In this document: positions 19,648 to 28,401 of the stretch, in pieces | Layout: every line of letters begins with the position of its first letter | Numbering within the stretch: position 1 is the first letter of the stretch | Assembly (NCBI GenBank): GCA_023383795.1 | Contig: JAHDYJ010000016.1 | Location: 1-59,315, forward strand | DNA length: 59,315 nucleotides | Source: Burkholderiales bacterium | GTDB lineage: Bacteria; Pseudomonadota; Gammaproteobacteria; Burkholderiales; SG8-39 | Direction of reading: 5' to 3' | Program-made: the position numbers and the translations under genes | The notes under the pieces: generated by a model | Database searches by the model: none | Told to the model about the DNA's origin: nothing | What the model saw: only the letters and a program-made list of their open reading frames with translations

Positions 19648-20649
19648 TCAGCGCGGGGCGGTCATGCCCGGACTGGTCGGCGCGGTCATTCCGGGACTCG
19701 TCACCGGCGCAGTCATCGTGGGGCTGGTCGTCGGCGCGGTCCGCGTGGGGCTCGTCGAACTCGGGCTGAGGATCGGCGAGGTGGTCGCCGGACTCGTAAG
19801 GCCCGGGCTGAGCGTGGGCGAAGTCGTCGTCGGCGTCGGATCGAGCCTCGGCGAGGTCAACGTCGGGGACGTCGTCGGGCTTTGCAGCGTGCGCGGGTCC
19901 TGGGTCGGCGCGGTGAGCGCGCCCGGCGTGGGCGTAGGCTGCTCGCTGCGCTGCTGTTGCTGCGGCGGCGGCTGCGGCGGCGGTGGCGGCGACGGCAGGC
20001 CGCGCAGGAACTGCGGCATCTGCGGGAGAAGGGTGGGCGCCGCCGCCACTTGCGGAGCGAATCCGACCTGTTGGGGCTGAACGTCGAGGATCCCGCCCTG
20101 CGTCTGCAGAAAGGCGATGCCCTGGTTGACCTTGAGATAGGTGCCGGGTTCGCCCGGCACGGCTTCGCCGCCCGGTGCCGGAGGCGGAATGTGGAAGGCC
20201 TCGAAATCGGTGCCACGCACGCCGATCGTCGCGTTCGTGGTGACGACCGTGTAGCCGCTGCGGTTCAGGCGCGCGATCGCGCCGGTGATCGCGCGCAGGC
20301 CGCCTCTCACGAGCTGCAGAACCGAGCTCGCCGAGGAATCGCGCTCGCCCCGGTAGGCGTACGCGTCGATCCTCAGCTCGGAATTGGCGCGCAGCGAGAC
20401 CAAGCCGCCGTCGCTGAAGCGCAGCTGCGCGAGGCCGCCCGCGCCCACGGCAACGCGCTCGCCGGCGGTGAGCGCGCCCCCGCGCTCGCCGGCACGCGTC
20501 CGGCCGGCTGCGTCGAAGACGCGGACGTCGCCGATCGCCGCGAGAAAGGTGGCCGCCGCTTGGGCGGCCGCCGCGCGCGGATGCAATGCGAGCGCAGCCG
20601 CCGCGGCGGCAGCGAGCGCGAGTCCGGCGAAGCTGCGAAGGAGAGGCAT
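19648..20649 (-). CDS. Exported FecR-domain protein with a Pro/Ser/Thr-rich tail
   Basis: A 333-residue protein starting at ATG 20649 with a signal peptide (RSFAGLALAAAAAAALAL). Residues about 40-170 form a FecR domain (GDVRVFDAAGRTR, GGLVSLRANSELRIDAYAY, TVVTTNATIGVRGTDFE). From about residue 215 the sequence becomes low-complexity: a proline/glutamine stretch, then repeated units such as TSPTMTAP and TSPGMTAP to the end. There is no membrane helix after the signal and no sigma/anti-sigma partner nearby, so this is not a FecIR pair; an envelope structural or binding role is inferred. A true function is unknown. Confidence 0.82.
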   Translation of the reverse strand: MPLLRSFAGLALAAAAAAALALHPRAAAAQAAATFLAAIGDVRVFDAAGRTRAGERGGALTAGERVAVGAGGLAQLRFSDGGLVSLRANSELRIDAYAYRGERDSSASSVLQLVRGGLRAITGAIARLNRSGYTVVTTNATIGVRGTDFEAFHIPPPAPGGEAVPGEPGTYLKVNQGIAFLQTQGGILDVQPQQVGFAPQVAAAPTLLPQMPQFLRGLPSPPPPPQPPPQQQQRSEQPTPTPGALTAPTQDPRTLQSPTTSPTLTSPRLDPTPTTTSPTLSPGLTSPATTSPILSPSSTSPTRTAPTTSPTMTAPVTSPGMTAPTSPGMTAPR

Positions 20650-20965
20650 GGACGACGCCCTGACATGCGCCCGCGGCCGCCGGGCCGGGACGCGCCGGAC
20701 CGACCATAGCACCGACCCTGGACGCCCGGCGAGCGCGACGTGCACCGGGGTGGCAGCCCGTCACAGTCCGCGGTTCGCGGACTTGTGCTTCAGGGGGCCT
20801 TCGCGAAAGCGGCCGACGAGATCCCGAGCTTGCGTGCCCGCTCGCGCAGAGCGGTGGGGATGCGATCGGGCCGTGCGTCCCGACATCGCTCCGCTGCGAC
20901 ATCGGCGTCGCCGCGCACGAGCCCTTCGAGCGCGTCTTCGCTATTCCGGCCCGGCGGCCGGGCGC
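20650..20965. other. 316-base gap with one hairpin
   Basis: Between the FecR-domain gene and the enoyl-CoA hydratase I see no gene with recognisable features. The only structure is the hairpin at 20765-20783 (agtccgcg gtt cgcggact, perfect 8-bp stem). It has no T-run on either strand, so its role as a terminator for the hydratase transcript is only possible. Confidence 0.4.
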
Positions 20966-21769
20966 TCAGCGCCGGCCCGCCAGAAACTCCCGCACGCGTG
21001 CCTGCGTTTCGCTGCGCGCGAGCAGCCGTGCGGTGCCAGCGACCTCGAGCGCGTAGCCGTCGCGCGACGGATCCGCCGCCGCGGCGATGCACTGCTTGCA
21101 CGCCACGAGCGCCGCGGTCGGGAGCGCGGCGGTCCGCTCGGCGAGCGCGTGGACGTGTTCATCGAGCGCCGCGGCCGGTACCGCCCAGTGCGCGAGTCCG
21201 AGCGTGGCCGCCTCCGTGCCCCCGACGACCTCGGCGCCGAGGATCAGGCGCTTCGCGACCGCTTCGCCGCACAGGCGCGTCAGGCGCTGGGTTCCGCCAG
21301 CGCCGGGCAGCAAGCCGAGGCGCGCTTCGGGCAGTCCGAGGCGGGCCTCGTCGGCGACGACGCGCAGATCGCAGGCGAGCGCGAGCTCGAGCCCGCCGCC
21401 GAGCGCCGCGCCGCCGATCGCGGCGATCGAGACGAAGCCGCCGCGCTCAAGCCGAGCGTAGACGCGCTGGATCTCCTGCACGAAGGCGACCATGCGCGCG
21501 CGCCCGTCCTCGCTGGCGAACCGCGATCGCATCAGCTCCAGGTCCGCACCGGCGCAGAAGGCGCGTCCCGCGCTGCGCAGCACGAGCACCGCGGCGCCGC
21601 TGCGCTCGACCGCGTCGACGATCGCGTCCAGCCGCGCGAGCCAGGCCTCGTCGATGGCGTTCACGGGCGGCCGGTCGAGCGTGGCCACCGCGACGGCGCC
21701 CGCGAGCGACAGCGCGATGGGCGCCGGATGCTCGGCCGCTGCGCGGCCGGAAATTGAATGACTATTCAT
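20966..21769 (-). CDS. Enoyl-CoA hydratase/isomerase (crotonase family)
   Basis: A 267-residue crotonase-fold enzyme of acyl-CoA catabolism. The oxyanion hole is formed by GRAFCAGADLELM and GGAALGGGLELALACD. Both catalytic glutamates of true enoyl-CoA hydratases are present, in GGGLELA and in GLPEARLG, so hydration of a 2-enoyl-CoA is likely. The ATG at 21769 lies inside a palindromic TGAATGA...TCATTCA site, and a TAGACT box (21783-21778) sits just upstream, so the message may be leaderless and directly repressed. It is the last gene of a minus-strand cluster with a TetR regulator. Confidence 0.88.
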   Translation of the reverse strand: MNSHSISGRAAAEHPAPIALSLAGAVAVATLDRPPVNAIDEAWLARLDAIVDAVERSGAAVLVLRSAGRAFCAGADLELMRSRFASEDGRARMVAFVQEIQRVYARLERGGFVSIAAIGGAALGGGLELALACDLRVVADEARLGLPEARLGLLPGAGGTQRLTRLCGEAVAKRLILGAEVVGGTEAATLGLAHWAVPAAALDEHVHALAERTAALPTAALVACKQCIAAAADPSRDGYALEVAGTARLLARSETQARVREFLAGRR

Positions 21770-21772
21770 TCA
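21755..21772. promoter_or_regulatory. Palindromic operator TGAATGA-CTAT-TCATTCA
   Basis: A perfect 7-bp inverted repeat with a 4-base spacer. It fits the published Bacillus subtilis FadR consensus (TGAATGAMTANTCATTCA) at every position. It overlaps the start codon of the enoyl-CoA hydratase. The neighbouring TetR gene is the obvious candidate for the binding protein. Confidence 0.75.
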
Positions 21773-21863
21773 TGACCAGTCTAGACCGCCGCGCCGGCGG
21801 AGGATTTAGCCTGAATCAAGGATTCCGCAGCCGCGCCCCGGCCGCATGCCGGTGCGGACGCGG

Positions 21864-22535
21864 CTAGTCGGTGCGCCGGCGCTTGCGCCGCAGGCGGGCC
21901 ATCGCGGCGCGCCCCTTCTCGGTCAGGTAGGGCTCGACCAGCAGCTTGATCCCCTCCTCGACGTAGTCGTCCAGCGTGTAGCGGTCGCGCAGCGCCCACG
22001 CCTTGAGCGCCCACGCGTGCGAGAAGAGCACCAGCTGGTAGACGAGGAGGTAGTCGTTCACAGGCCGCAGGTGGCCGGCCGAGATGCATGCACGCAGGCA
22101 CGTCTCGAGCAGGCGGTTGGTGCGCGCTTCGCCCTCCTTGATGAACGTGCGGCGGTCGGCGCGCAGCGACTTGGTCGAGCGGTACGTGAGCACCGTGGCG
22201 TCGCGCAGCCGGTCCACGACGCGGCAATACGCGCCGAGCGCGACGCACAGGCGTTCGAGCGGGTGCTCGACGCCCGCGAGCACGGCCGGGATCTCGTTCT
22301 CGTAGGTCTCGAGGACGTGCTTCAGCGTCAGGAAGAGGACGTCGTCCTTGTCGCGGAAGTACTGGTAGATCAGGCCGACGCTGATGCCGGCCTCGCGCGC
22401 GATGTGCTGGATGGTCGTGCCGTAATACCCCTGCTCCGAGAAGAGCTTGGTCGCCGCGCGGATGATCTGCTGCCGGCGCTCGCCGACCAGCCGCGGATCG
22501 GTGACCGCGCTCTCCACGACGCCCGGCGACGTCAT
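21864..22535 (-). CDS. TetR-family regulator of a fatty-acyl/aromatic-CoA cluster
   Basis: A 223-residue TetR/AcrR-type repressor. The helix-turn-helix spans about residues 20-65 (RRQQIIRAATKLFSEQGYYG, then GISVGLIYQYFRDKDD). The ligand-binding part resembles the FadR-like TetR C-terminal group that responds to acyl-CoAs. It sits between the acyl-CoA dehydrogenase and the enoyl-CoA hydratase, all on the minus strand, and two near-identical palindromes flank the cluster. Direct repression of these genes and release by a CoA thioester are inferred. Confidence 0.88.
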   Translation of the reverse strand: MTSPGVVESAVTDPRLVGERRQQIIRAATKLFSEQGYYGTTIQHIAREAGISVGLIYQYFRDKDDVLFLTLKHVLETYENEIPAVLAGVEHPLERLCVALGAYCRVVDRLRDATVLTYRSTKSLRADRRTFIKEGEARTNRLLETCLRACISAGHLRPVNDYLLVYQLVLFSHAWALKAWALRDRYTLDDYVEEGIKLLVEPYLTEKGRAAMARLRRKRRRTD

Positions 22536-22566
22536 TTGGCTCCTCCGTCCGGTTTGCCGTCAGTCA

Positions 22567-23748
22567 TCACCGCGCGGCGCCCAGGACCGAGCTCGCGATC
22601 ACCAGACGCTGGATCTCGCTCGTGCCCTCATAGATCCGCAGCGCGCGAATCTCCCGGTACAGCGCCTCGACCGCGACGCCGGCGACGACGCCGGTGCCCC
22701 CGAACAGCTGCACCGCCATGTCGATGACCTGCTGTGCCGATTCGGTGGCGTAGAGCTTGGCCATCGAGGCCTCCCGGGTCACGCGCCGGCCGGTCGTGTC
22801 CTTGGTCCATGCCGCGCGATAGACGAGCAGCGCCGCGGCGTCGATCGCGAGCGCCATGTCGGCGATCTTGGCCTGCGTCAGCTGATGCTCTCCGAGCGGC
22901 CGGCCGAAGACTTCGCGCTCGCGGCAACGCCGGAGCGCCTCGTCAAGCGCGCGCCGCGCGAAACCGAGCGCCGCGGCGCCGACCGTCGTGCGGAAGACGT
23001 CGAGCGTCGCCATCGCGATCCGGAAGCCGTCGCCTTCGGCGCCGATCAGCGCGTGGGCTGGCACGCGGCAATCGCGGAACGCGAGCGTCGCGAGCGGATG
23101 CGGCGCGATCACCGGGATGCGCGCGGCAATCTCCAGCCCGGGCGCGGTTGCGTCGACGATGAAGGCCGAGAGCCCGCGCGCGCCGTCCTTGCCGCCGGGC
23201 ATCCCGGCGGTGCGCGCGAAGACGACATAGTGGTCGGCGATGCCGCCGTTCGAGATCCAGGTCTTGGTGCCGTTCAGCACGTAGCCGTCGCCGTCGCGCG
23301 ACGCCGCGGTGGCGATCGCCCCGACCTCGCTGCCGGCTTGCGGCTCCGAGAGCGCGAACGCGGCGATGCGCTCGCCGCGCATGACCGGCGGGAGATAGGC
23401 CGCGCGCTGCGCTGCGCTGCCCGCGATGGAGATCGCGCCGGTGCCGAGGCCCTGCATCGCGAAGGCGAAGTCGGCCAGCCCGGCGTGCCGGGCCAGCACC
23501 TCGCGGGTGATGCAGAGGCCGCGCACGTCGAGCTGCGTGCCGGGCGCGGGCGCGCACGCGTGCGCGAGCAGGCCCGCACGACCGAGCCGCCGGACGATGT
23601 CGCGGCATGCGGCGTCGATCGCCGCGTCGTCGTGCGCGTGCGCGGCGAGCGTCGCGAGCTCGCGCGCCGCGAACGCCTCGACGTCGCGCGCGAGCTGGCG
23701 GTGGCGCTCCTCGAAGAACGGCCACTCGAGGAAGCTGGTGTCGGCCAT
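22567..23748 (-). CDS. Acyl-CoA dehydrogenase
   Basis: A 393-residue FAD enzyme that introduces a 2,3 double bond into an acyl-CoA. The flavin- and substrate-binding blocks are intact ([34 protein letters not shown], and the C-terminal QLFGGTGV). The catalytic glutamate is that of IYEGTSEIQ near the end, as in medium- and short-chain dehydrogenases. It lies 13 bases after the upstream crotonase-family gene, so the two are co-transcribed. The chain length or ring structure of the substrate is not evident. Confidence 0.9.
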   Translation of the reverse strand: MADTSFLEWPFFEERHRQLARDVEAFAARELATLAAHAHDDAAIDAACRDIVRRLGRAGLLAHACAPAPGTQLDVRGLCITREVLARHAGLADFAFAMQGLGTGAISIAGSAAQRAAYLPPVMRGERIAAFALSEPQAGSEVGAIATAASRDGDGYVLNGTKTWISNGGIADHYVVFARTAGMPGGKDGARGLSAFIVDATAPGLEIAARIPVIAPHPLATLAFRDCRVPAHALIGAEGDGFRIAMATLDVFRTTVGAAALGFARRALDEALRRCREREVFGRPLGEHQLTQAKIADMALAIDAAALLVYRAAWTKDTTGRRVTREASMAKLYATESAQQVIDMAVQLFGGTGVVAGVAVEALYREIRALRIYEGTSEIQRLVIASSVLGAAR

Positions 23749-23761
23749 TGCCGGCGGCTGG

Positions 23762-24580
23762 TCAGTCGCCCTCGAACCGGGGCTTTTCCTTCTTGACGAA
23801 GGCGTTGTAGGCGCGCTCGAAGTCCCGCGTCTGCATGCAGATCGCCTGCGCCTCGGCCTCGGTCTCGAGCGCCTGCTCGATCGTCATGCTCCATTCCTGG
23901 TGCAGGCACTTCTTGGTCATCGAATGAGCGAAGGCCGGGCCGTTCGCGAGCGAGAGCGCCATCTCCTGCGCGCGCGCGAGCAGCCTGTCCTTCGGCACGA
24001 GCTCGTTGAAATAGCCCCATGCCTGTCCCTCCTCGGCGCTCATCACCCGGCCCGTGTAGAGGAGTTCGGCGGCGCGGCCCTGACCGACGATGCGCGGGAG
24101 GATCGCGCAGGCCCCCATGTCGCAGCCGGCCAGCCCCACCCGCACGAACAGGAACGCGGTCTTGCATTCGGGCGTGCCGTAGCGCATGTCGCACGCCATC
24201 GGGATGATGGCGCCGGCGCCGGCGCTGATGCCGTCGACCGCGGCGATGATCGGCTGCGGGCAGTTGCGCATCTCCTTCACCAGGTTGCCGGTCATGCGCG
24301 TGAAGTAGAGCAGCTCGCCCATTTCCATCTTGACCAGCGGGCCGATGATGTCGTGCACGTCGCCGCCGGAGCAGAAGTTGCCGCCCTCGCCGGTGAAGAC
24401 CACGACGCGCACGTCGTCGGCGTACTGCAGCTTGTGGAAGGTGTCGCGCAGCTCCGCATAGCTCTCGAAGGTGAGCGGGTTCTTGCGCTCCGGCCGGTTC
24501 ATGGTCACGGTGGCGACGCGATCCTTCACCTCCCACTTGAAGTGCTGCGGGCGCCATTCGGCGGCTTTCAGTCGGTACAT
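23762..24580 (-). CDS. Crotonase-family protein lacking the usual catalytic glutamates
   Basis: A 272-residue crotonase-fold protein. The oxyanion-hole segments are present ([13 protein letters not shown] and [16 protein letters not shown]). The two glutamates of enoyl-CoA hydratase are replaced: the first position reads [11 protein letters not shown] and the second [12 protein letters not shown]. An aspartate (GCDMG) stands near the active site, as in some isomerases, lyases and dehalogenases of the superfamily. Simple hydratase activity is therefore doubtful. It sits between the SDR and acyl-CoA dehydrogenase genes in one minus-strand run. Confidence 0.82.
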   Translation of the reverse strand: MYRLKAAEWRPQHFKWEVKDRVATVTMNRPERKNPLTFESYAELRDTFHKLQYADDVRVVVFTGEGGNFCSGGDVHDIIGPLVKMEMGELLYFTRMTGNLVKEMRNCPQPIIAAVDGISAGAGAIIPMACDMRYGTPECKTAFLFVRVGLAGCDMGACAILPRIVGQGRAAELLYTGRVMSAEEGQAWGYFNELVPKDRLLARAQEMALSLANGPAFAHSMTKKCLHQEWSMTIEQALETEAEAQAICMQTRDFERAYNAFVKKEKPRFEGD

Positions 24581-24617
24581 GAGGTTCCTCCTGGAATGGA
24601 CTGTCAGGTCGGCGGCG

Positions 24618-25364
24618 TCAGCCGGCCATCGTGAGGCCGCCGCTCACGCTGAGCACCTGCCCGGTGACGAAGCTCGCCATGTCGCTCGCGAAGAACAGCA
24701 CTGCGTCGGCAATCTCCGCGGGCTGCGCCAGCCGCTGCATCGGCGTGACGCGGACGAACGCCTCCTTGATCTTGTCCGGCACCGCGGCGAGCAACGGCGT
24801 GTCGGTCGGACCCGGGCACACGCAATTGACGTTGACGTTGAAGCGCGCGGCCTCGCGCGCGAGCCCCTTGGTGAAGGCGATCGCGCCGCCCTTGGCACCC
24901 GAGTAGACGGACTCGCCGAGGCTGCCGACGCGGCCGGCATCGCTCGCGACGATGACGATCTTGCCGGACTTGCGCTCCATCATCGGTTCGATGAAGGCGC
25001 GCGAGACGGCAACCGGGCCCAGCAGGTTCAGATCGACGACCTTGCGCCAGAAGTCCGGCGTGTTCTTGACGAACGGCTCGGTGCGGCCCCAGCCGGCGAT
25101 GTTCGCGACGATGTCCACCTGGGGCGCGCGCGCCGTCGCCTCGCGGCGGAAGGCTTCGACCGACCCGAGATCAGTCACGTCGAGCCGGATGAACTCCGCG
25201 CGGCGGCCCGGCTCGCGCAGCCGCGCGGCGACCGCCTCGCCGCCCTCGGCGTCGATGTCGCCGAGCAGCACGTGCGCGCCCGCCGCGGCGAACTTCTCGG
25301 CCGTCGCCCGCCCGATCCCCGAGGCGGCGCCCGTGATCACCGCAGTCCTTCCTTCCAGGAGCAT
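24618..25364 (-). CDS. SDR-family oxidoreductase (hydroxyacyl-CoA dehydrogenase-like)
   Basis: A 248-residue short-chain dehydrogenase. It has the cofactor loop TGAASGIG, the NIAG motif, and the catalytic Ser and YSGAK pair. Placement with acyl-CoA dehydrogenase and crotonase genes suggests it oxidises a 3-hydroxyacyl-CoA, comparable with BadH-type enzymes of cyclohexanecarboxyl-CoA degradation; this is inference. ATG 25364 is chosen because of a GGAGGA site directly upstream. It is the first gene of the minus-strand cluster, and its promoter region carries the second palindromic operator. Confidence 0.86.
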   Translation of the reverse strand: MLLEGRTAVITGAASGIGRATAEKFAAAGAHVLLGDIDAEGGEAVAARLREPGRRAEFIRLDVTDLGSVEAFRREATARAPQVDIVANIAGWGRTEPFVKNTPDFWRKVVDLNLLGPVAVSRAFIEPMMERKSGKIVIVASDAGRVGSLGESVYSGAKGGAIAFTKGLAREAARFNVNVNCVCPGPTDTPLLAAVPDKIKEAFVRVTPMQRLAQPAEIADAVLFFASDMASFVTGQVLSVSGGLTMAG

Positions 25365-25400
25365 GGCTTCCTCCGTGTTCGGTCTGTTCCCCAACGTGGC

Positions 25401-25418
25401 TGAATGATCGCTCATTCA
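25401..25418. promoter_or_regulatory. Palindromic operator TGAATGA-TCGC-TCATTCA
   Basis: A perfect inverted repeat (8 bp counting the flanking c and g) in the divergent interval between the SDR gene and the hydratase gene. Its arms are identical to the site at 21755. Only the central four bases differ. The position allows control of both divergent units. Confidence 0.72.
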
Positions 25419-25514
25419 GTCCAGGGCGTCAAGTCAAGACGCGGCTCGCGAGCCGCCGATTGCGGCTTTCGCCGGCCGCAGGCAACATCGCCCGACCAGA
25501 CGGAGGAGAACGCC

Positions 25515-26297
25515 ATGCTGTCCGATGCCGACCGCCGCAAGGCCGCCGAGTCGCTGATCAACGCGGAGAAGGAGCGCAAGCCCGTCATCCAGCTGTCCAA
25601 GACCTGGCCCGACATCAACATCGAGGACGCCTACGCGATCCAGAGCCTGGTGAACGAGGTCAAGGTGGCCGCGGGCTCGAAGGTCATCGGCAACAAGATC
25701 GGCCTGACCTCGAAGGCCATGCAGCAGTCGTCGCAGATCGACGAGCCCGACTACGGCGTGCTGCACGACTACATGGTCATTGAGGACGGCGCGAAGGTTC
25801 CGTTCGAGCGCTTCATCGTTCCGCGCGTCGAGCCCGAGCTCGTCTTCGTGCTCGGCCGGCCGCTCAAGGGCCCCGGCGTCGGGCTGCTGGACGTGCTGCG
25901 CGCGACCGAGTACGTGGTGCCGGCGATCGAGATCATCGACGCCCGGGTGCAGAACCCGCGCAAGATCTTCGACACGGTCGCCGACAACGGCGCCGCGGCG
26001 GGGCTCGTGATCGGCGGCCGACCGGTCGGGCCGATGGAAGTCGATCTGCGGTGGGTGAGCGCGCTCCTCTGCCGCAACGCCGACATCGAGGAGACCGGGG
26101 TCGCCGCCGGCGTGCTCGGGCATCCCGCGGTCGCGATCGCCTGGCTCGCGAACAAGGTCGGCCGCTTCGGGACGGTCCTCGAGCCGGGGCGCGTGATGCT
26201 CTCCGGGTCGTTCACCCGCCCGGTGTGGGCGCAGAAGGGCGACACCCTGCGCGCCGATTTCGGTCCGCTCGGCAGCCTGTCGGTGCAGTTCGTCTGA
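25515..26297 (+). CDS. HpaH-like 2-oxo-hept-3-ene-1,7-dioate hydratase / 4-oxalocrotonate decarboxylase family
   Basis: A 260-residue fumarylacetoacetate-hydrolase-fold enzyme of meta-cleavage pathways. Its sequence closely follows HpaH of homoprotocatechuate degradation: GNKIGLTSKAMQQSSQIDEP, the metal-binding VEPELVFVL, IFDTVADNGAAAG, GVAAGVLGHPA and the C-terminal GSFTRPVWAQKGDT. The related oxalocrotonate decarboxylases share most of these, so the exact substrate is open. ATG 25515 follows a GGAGGAG site. It is divergent from the CoA cluster, with the palindromic operator between. A matching dioxygenase and semialdehyde dehydrogenase lie about 8-10 kb away. Confidence 0.88.
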   Translation: MLSDADRRKAAESLINAEKERKPVIQLSKTWPDINIEDAYAIQSLVNEVKVAAGSKVIGNKIGLTSKAMQQSSQIDEPDYGVLHDYMVIEDGAKVPFERFIVPRVEPELVFVLGRPLKGPGVGLLDVLRATEYVVPAIEIIDARVQNPRKIFDTVADNGAAAGLVIGGRPVGPMEVDLRWVSALLCRNADIEETGVAAGVLGHPAVAIAWLANKVGRFGTVLEPGRVMLSGSFTRPVWAQKGDTLRADFGPLGSLSVQFV

Positions 26298-26320
26298 GGG
26301 CGCGCGGACGCGGCCGCCGC

Positions 26321-26521
26321 TCACACGCTCAGCATCGCCAGCGGGAACTCGAACCGTACCGCGTCGCGGGCGCACTCCAGGCGGCAGGCGCCGCAGTGCC
26401 AGCATTCGTCGGGATAGCGCACGACCGCCACCTTGCCTTCCATGTGGATCACGTCCACCGGGCAGTAGAGGTCGCAGAGCTCGCAGCCGTTGCATTTCGC
26501 GGGGTCGATCACGGCGGGCAT
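26321..26521 (-). CDS. Small ferredoxin-like protein with two 4Fe-4S motifs
   Basis: A 66-residue iron-sulfur protein, too small to be seen unless the start at 26521 is used. It has two cysteine clusters, CNGCELCDLYCP and CWHCGACRLEC, each able to bind one 4Fe-4S centre. The arrangement resembles the N-terminal part of AprB, the electron-transfer subunit of adenylylsulfate reductase. It starts 17 bases after the flavoprotein gene, and the pair very likely forms a complex that moves electrons to or from the flavin. Confidence 0.85.
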   Translation of the reverse strand: MPAVIDPAKCNGCELCDLYCPVDVIHMEGKVAVVRYPDECWHCGACRLECARDAVRFEFPLAMLSV

Positions 26522-26538
26522 CCGGTGCCTCCTCGTCC

Positions 26539-28224
26539 TCAGGCGGCGTATCGAAGCCTGTCGAAGCGCGTGGCGATCTCCCCGCCCGGCTGCTTCCGGA
26601 TCACCATCAAGCCGCAGAAGTTCGCATCGTCGGTCTGCGGAAAGTCGGCCCGGTAATGGTACGGGTGGAAGCGCGACTCCCGCCGCGCGAGCGCCGCCCG
26701 CGCCGAGATCTTCGCCACCTGGTGGATGTTCATGGCTTCGTGCGTGCGCATCAGCTCGTGCATGTTGTCCGCCCGCAGGTCCGCGTGCGCGGCGTCCAGC
26801 CGGTCGAGCTTGCCGAGCGCGCCGTTCAGGCTGAGCTCGGTCTTCACCGGTCCGAAGTGATCGGTGCAGATGACGCGCACGATGTTCTCGAACTCCCGGT
26901 AGCTCACTCCGGTCTTGCGCCCGAGCGGCCGGAACACGCGCGCCTCCTCCGCGGCTATGGCATCGGGATCGAGCGGGCGCAGAAGCGCGATGCGCTTCGC
27001 GTACGCCGCCGCGTGCCTGCCGGCGGCGAATCCGCCCGCCATCGCCATGTGCAGGCAGCCCATCTGGTCCGAGGCGTCGCCGGCCGCGTAGATCCCGGGC
27101 ACGTTCGACGCGCAGGTGCGATCGATGCGGATTCCGCTGCCGCAAAGCTCGGACGGACGTGCCTGCATCGGCTCGGAGACCGTCATCTCGATGAGGCAGC
27201 CTTCCTTCGCGTATCCCTTGGCGAGCAGGAACTCGGGCAGCGTGTCCTTGTCGATCCCGAGCGTGAAGAACAGGTGCTCGAGCTCCTTCGGTTTGAGGTG
27301 CCGGCAATCCATGTAGATCGGCCCGCGCCCCTCCTTAAGCTCCTGCAACGCGCCCCACACCATGTAGTTGCGCGGCGCCTTGTTGCCCATCTCGTGATAC
27401 CTGGTCATGAACGGCTCGAGGAGCGAGTTCACGAGCTGCGCGCCCATGCCGAAGAACGCGTTGAAACCGGGTGCGCTGAAGCCCTTCGGCACGATGGTCA
27501 TGCGCACGTACTCCATGTTCGCGAGCGCGACCCCGGCGTCGAACGCGGCGCGATGCAGGTCGCCGGTGTTCGCCGGGCAGTACCACAGGTTGAACGGGTT
27601 GCCGATCTGCGCGTTGAACATCCGGTTGGTGTTCCCGGTCGCGATCACCACCGCCTTCGCCCGGATGCGATAGAACTCGCCGGTCCGGATGTCGAAGCCG
27701 GTGAAGCCCGCGAGCTCGCCGTCGTGCAGGTGGAGATTGGTGACCTGCACGCGGTTCAGCACCTGGCACTTGCGCCGCTTGACCTCCATCGCCATCCTCG
27801 GCTTGAGCTGCTTGCCGTCGAAGTTGATGAAGTACGGGCCCGGCTGGCCCATCGCCTGCGTGCGGAAGATCCTGCCGTCGGACTGCCTCAGGGAAACGCC
27901 GATCTTCTCGGTGCGGGCGAGCGCCGCCTCGAGCTCGTCGCAGAATACCGCGTCGTGGACCTCGAGGTCCGCGGCGCCTTTGGCCACGCGCCCGACGTAC
28001 CCCAGATAGGCCTCGCGCGTGTCCCACGACGCACCGGTCTCGAGATACGCCATGAAGTGGTCGATGCCGCCGGCGATCGCGCCGCTGTGCACGATGTTCG
28101 CCTTGTCCACGATCAGCACGCGCACGCCGGCCTCGGCGGCTGCCATGGCGCTGTTCAGTCCGGCGGTGCCGCCGCCGATGATCGCGACGTCGGTCTCGAT
28201 GTCGTGGGCCAGGCGGTCGCTCAT
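26539..28224 (-). CDS. FAD-binding flavoprotein of the fumarate reductase/AprA family
   Basis: A 561-residue flavoprotein. It begins with the FAD loop DVAIIGGGTAGLNSAMAAAE and has the second nucleotide-binding signature GIYAAGDASDQMGCLHMA near residue 385. The gene order flavoprotein plus two-cluster ferredoxin is that of AprA-AprB, but it is shorter than true AprA, and no sulfate activation or dissimilatory sulfite reductase genes are nearby. The electron acceptor or donor and the substrate are unknown. It is downstream of an amidohydrolase and a TRAP importer, which suggests a carboxylic acid substrate. Confidence 0.82.
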   Translation of the reverse strand: MSDRLAHDIETDVAIIGGGTAGLNSAMAAAEAGVRVLIVDKANIVHSGAIAGGIDHFMAYLETGASWDTREAYLGYVGRVAKGAADLEVHDAVFCDELEAALARTEKIGVSLRQSDGRIFRTQAMGQPGPYFINFDGKQLKPRMAMEVKRRKCQVLNRVQVTNLHLHDGELAGFTGFDIRTGEFYRIRAKAVVIATGNTNRMFNAQIGNPFNLWYCPANTGDLHRAAFDAGVALANMEYVRMTIVPKGFSAPGFNAFFGMGAQLVNSLLEPFMTRYHEMGNKAPRNYMVWGALQELKEGRGPIYMDCRHLKPKELEHLFFTLGIDKDTLPEFLLAKGYAKEGCLIEMTVSEPMQARPSELCGSGIRIDRTCASNVPGIYAAGDASDQMGCLHMAMAGGFAAGRHAAAYAKRIALLRPLDPDAIAAEEARVFRPLGRKTGVSYREFENIVRVICTDHFGPVKTELSLNGALGKLDRLDAAHADLRADNMHELMRTHEAMNIHQVAKISARAALARRESRFHPYHYRADFPQTDDANFCGLMVIRKQPGGEIATRFDRLRYAA

Positions 28225-28303
28225 GGGCTCCTCCGCGCGCGGGCAGCTCGTCTGCAGGTCCGGGCAGTCTGCGCCGCCGCCGGGGCGGGCGCCTTAGCAT
28301 TTG

Positions 28304-28327
28304 CAAAATCCGCCGCACGCGCGGCGG
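28304..28327 (-). terminator. Hairpin with short T-run between amidohydrolase and flavoprotein genes
   Basis: On the minus strand CCGCCGC-gcgt-GCGGCGG is followed by ATTTT. The stem is perfect over 7 bp, but the T-run is short, so it is probably a weak or partial terminator inside the gene string. The rest of the 177-base gap is GC-rich without a gene. Confidence 0.4.
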
Positions 28328-28401
28328 CGGGACCCGCGCCGGAGCTGCGCCCGGGCGCGCGCGCTCGCCGGAGGGCGCGCCGCGGGCGCGGCGGCGGCGC
28401 C

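Noticed and set aside
20765..20783. Hairpin in the 316-base gap as an intrinsic terminator or a tRNA arm
   Set aside because: No T-run on either strand and no tRNA-like set of arms around it.
26539..28224. Naming the flavoprotein-ferredoxin pair as true adenylylsulfate reductase AprAB
   Set aside because: The flavoprotein is shorter than AprA, the ferredoxin is only 66 residues, and no sat or dsr genes are nearby. Only family-level similarity is supported.
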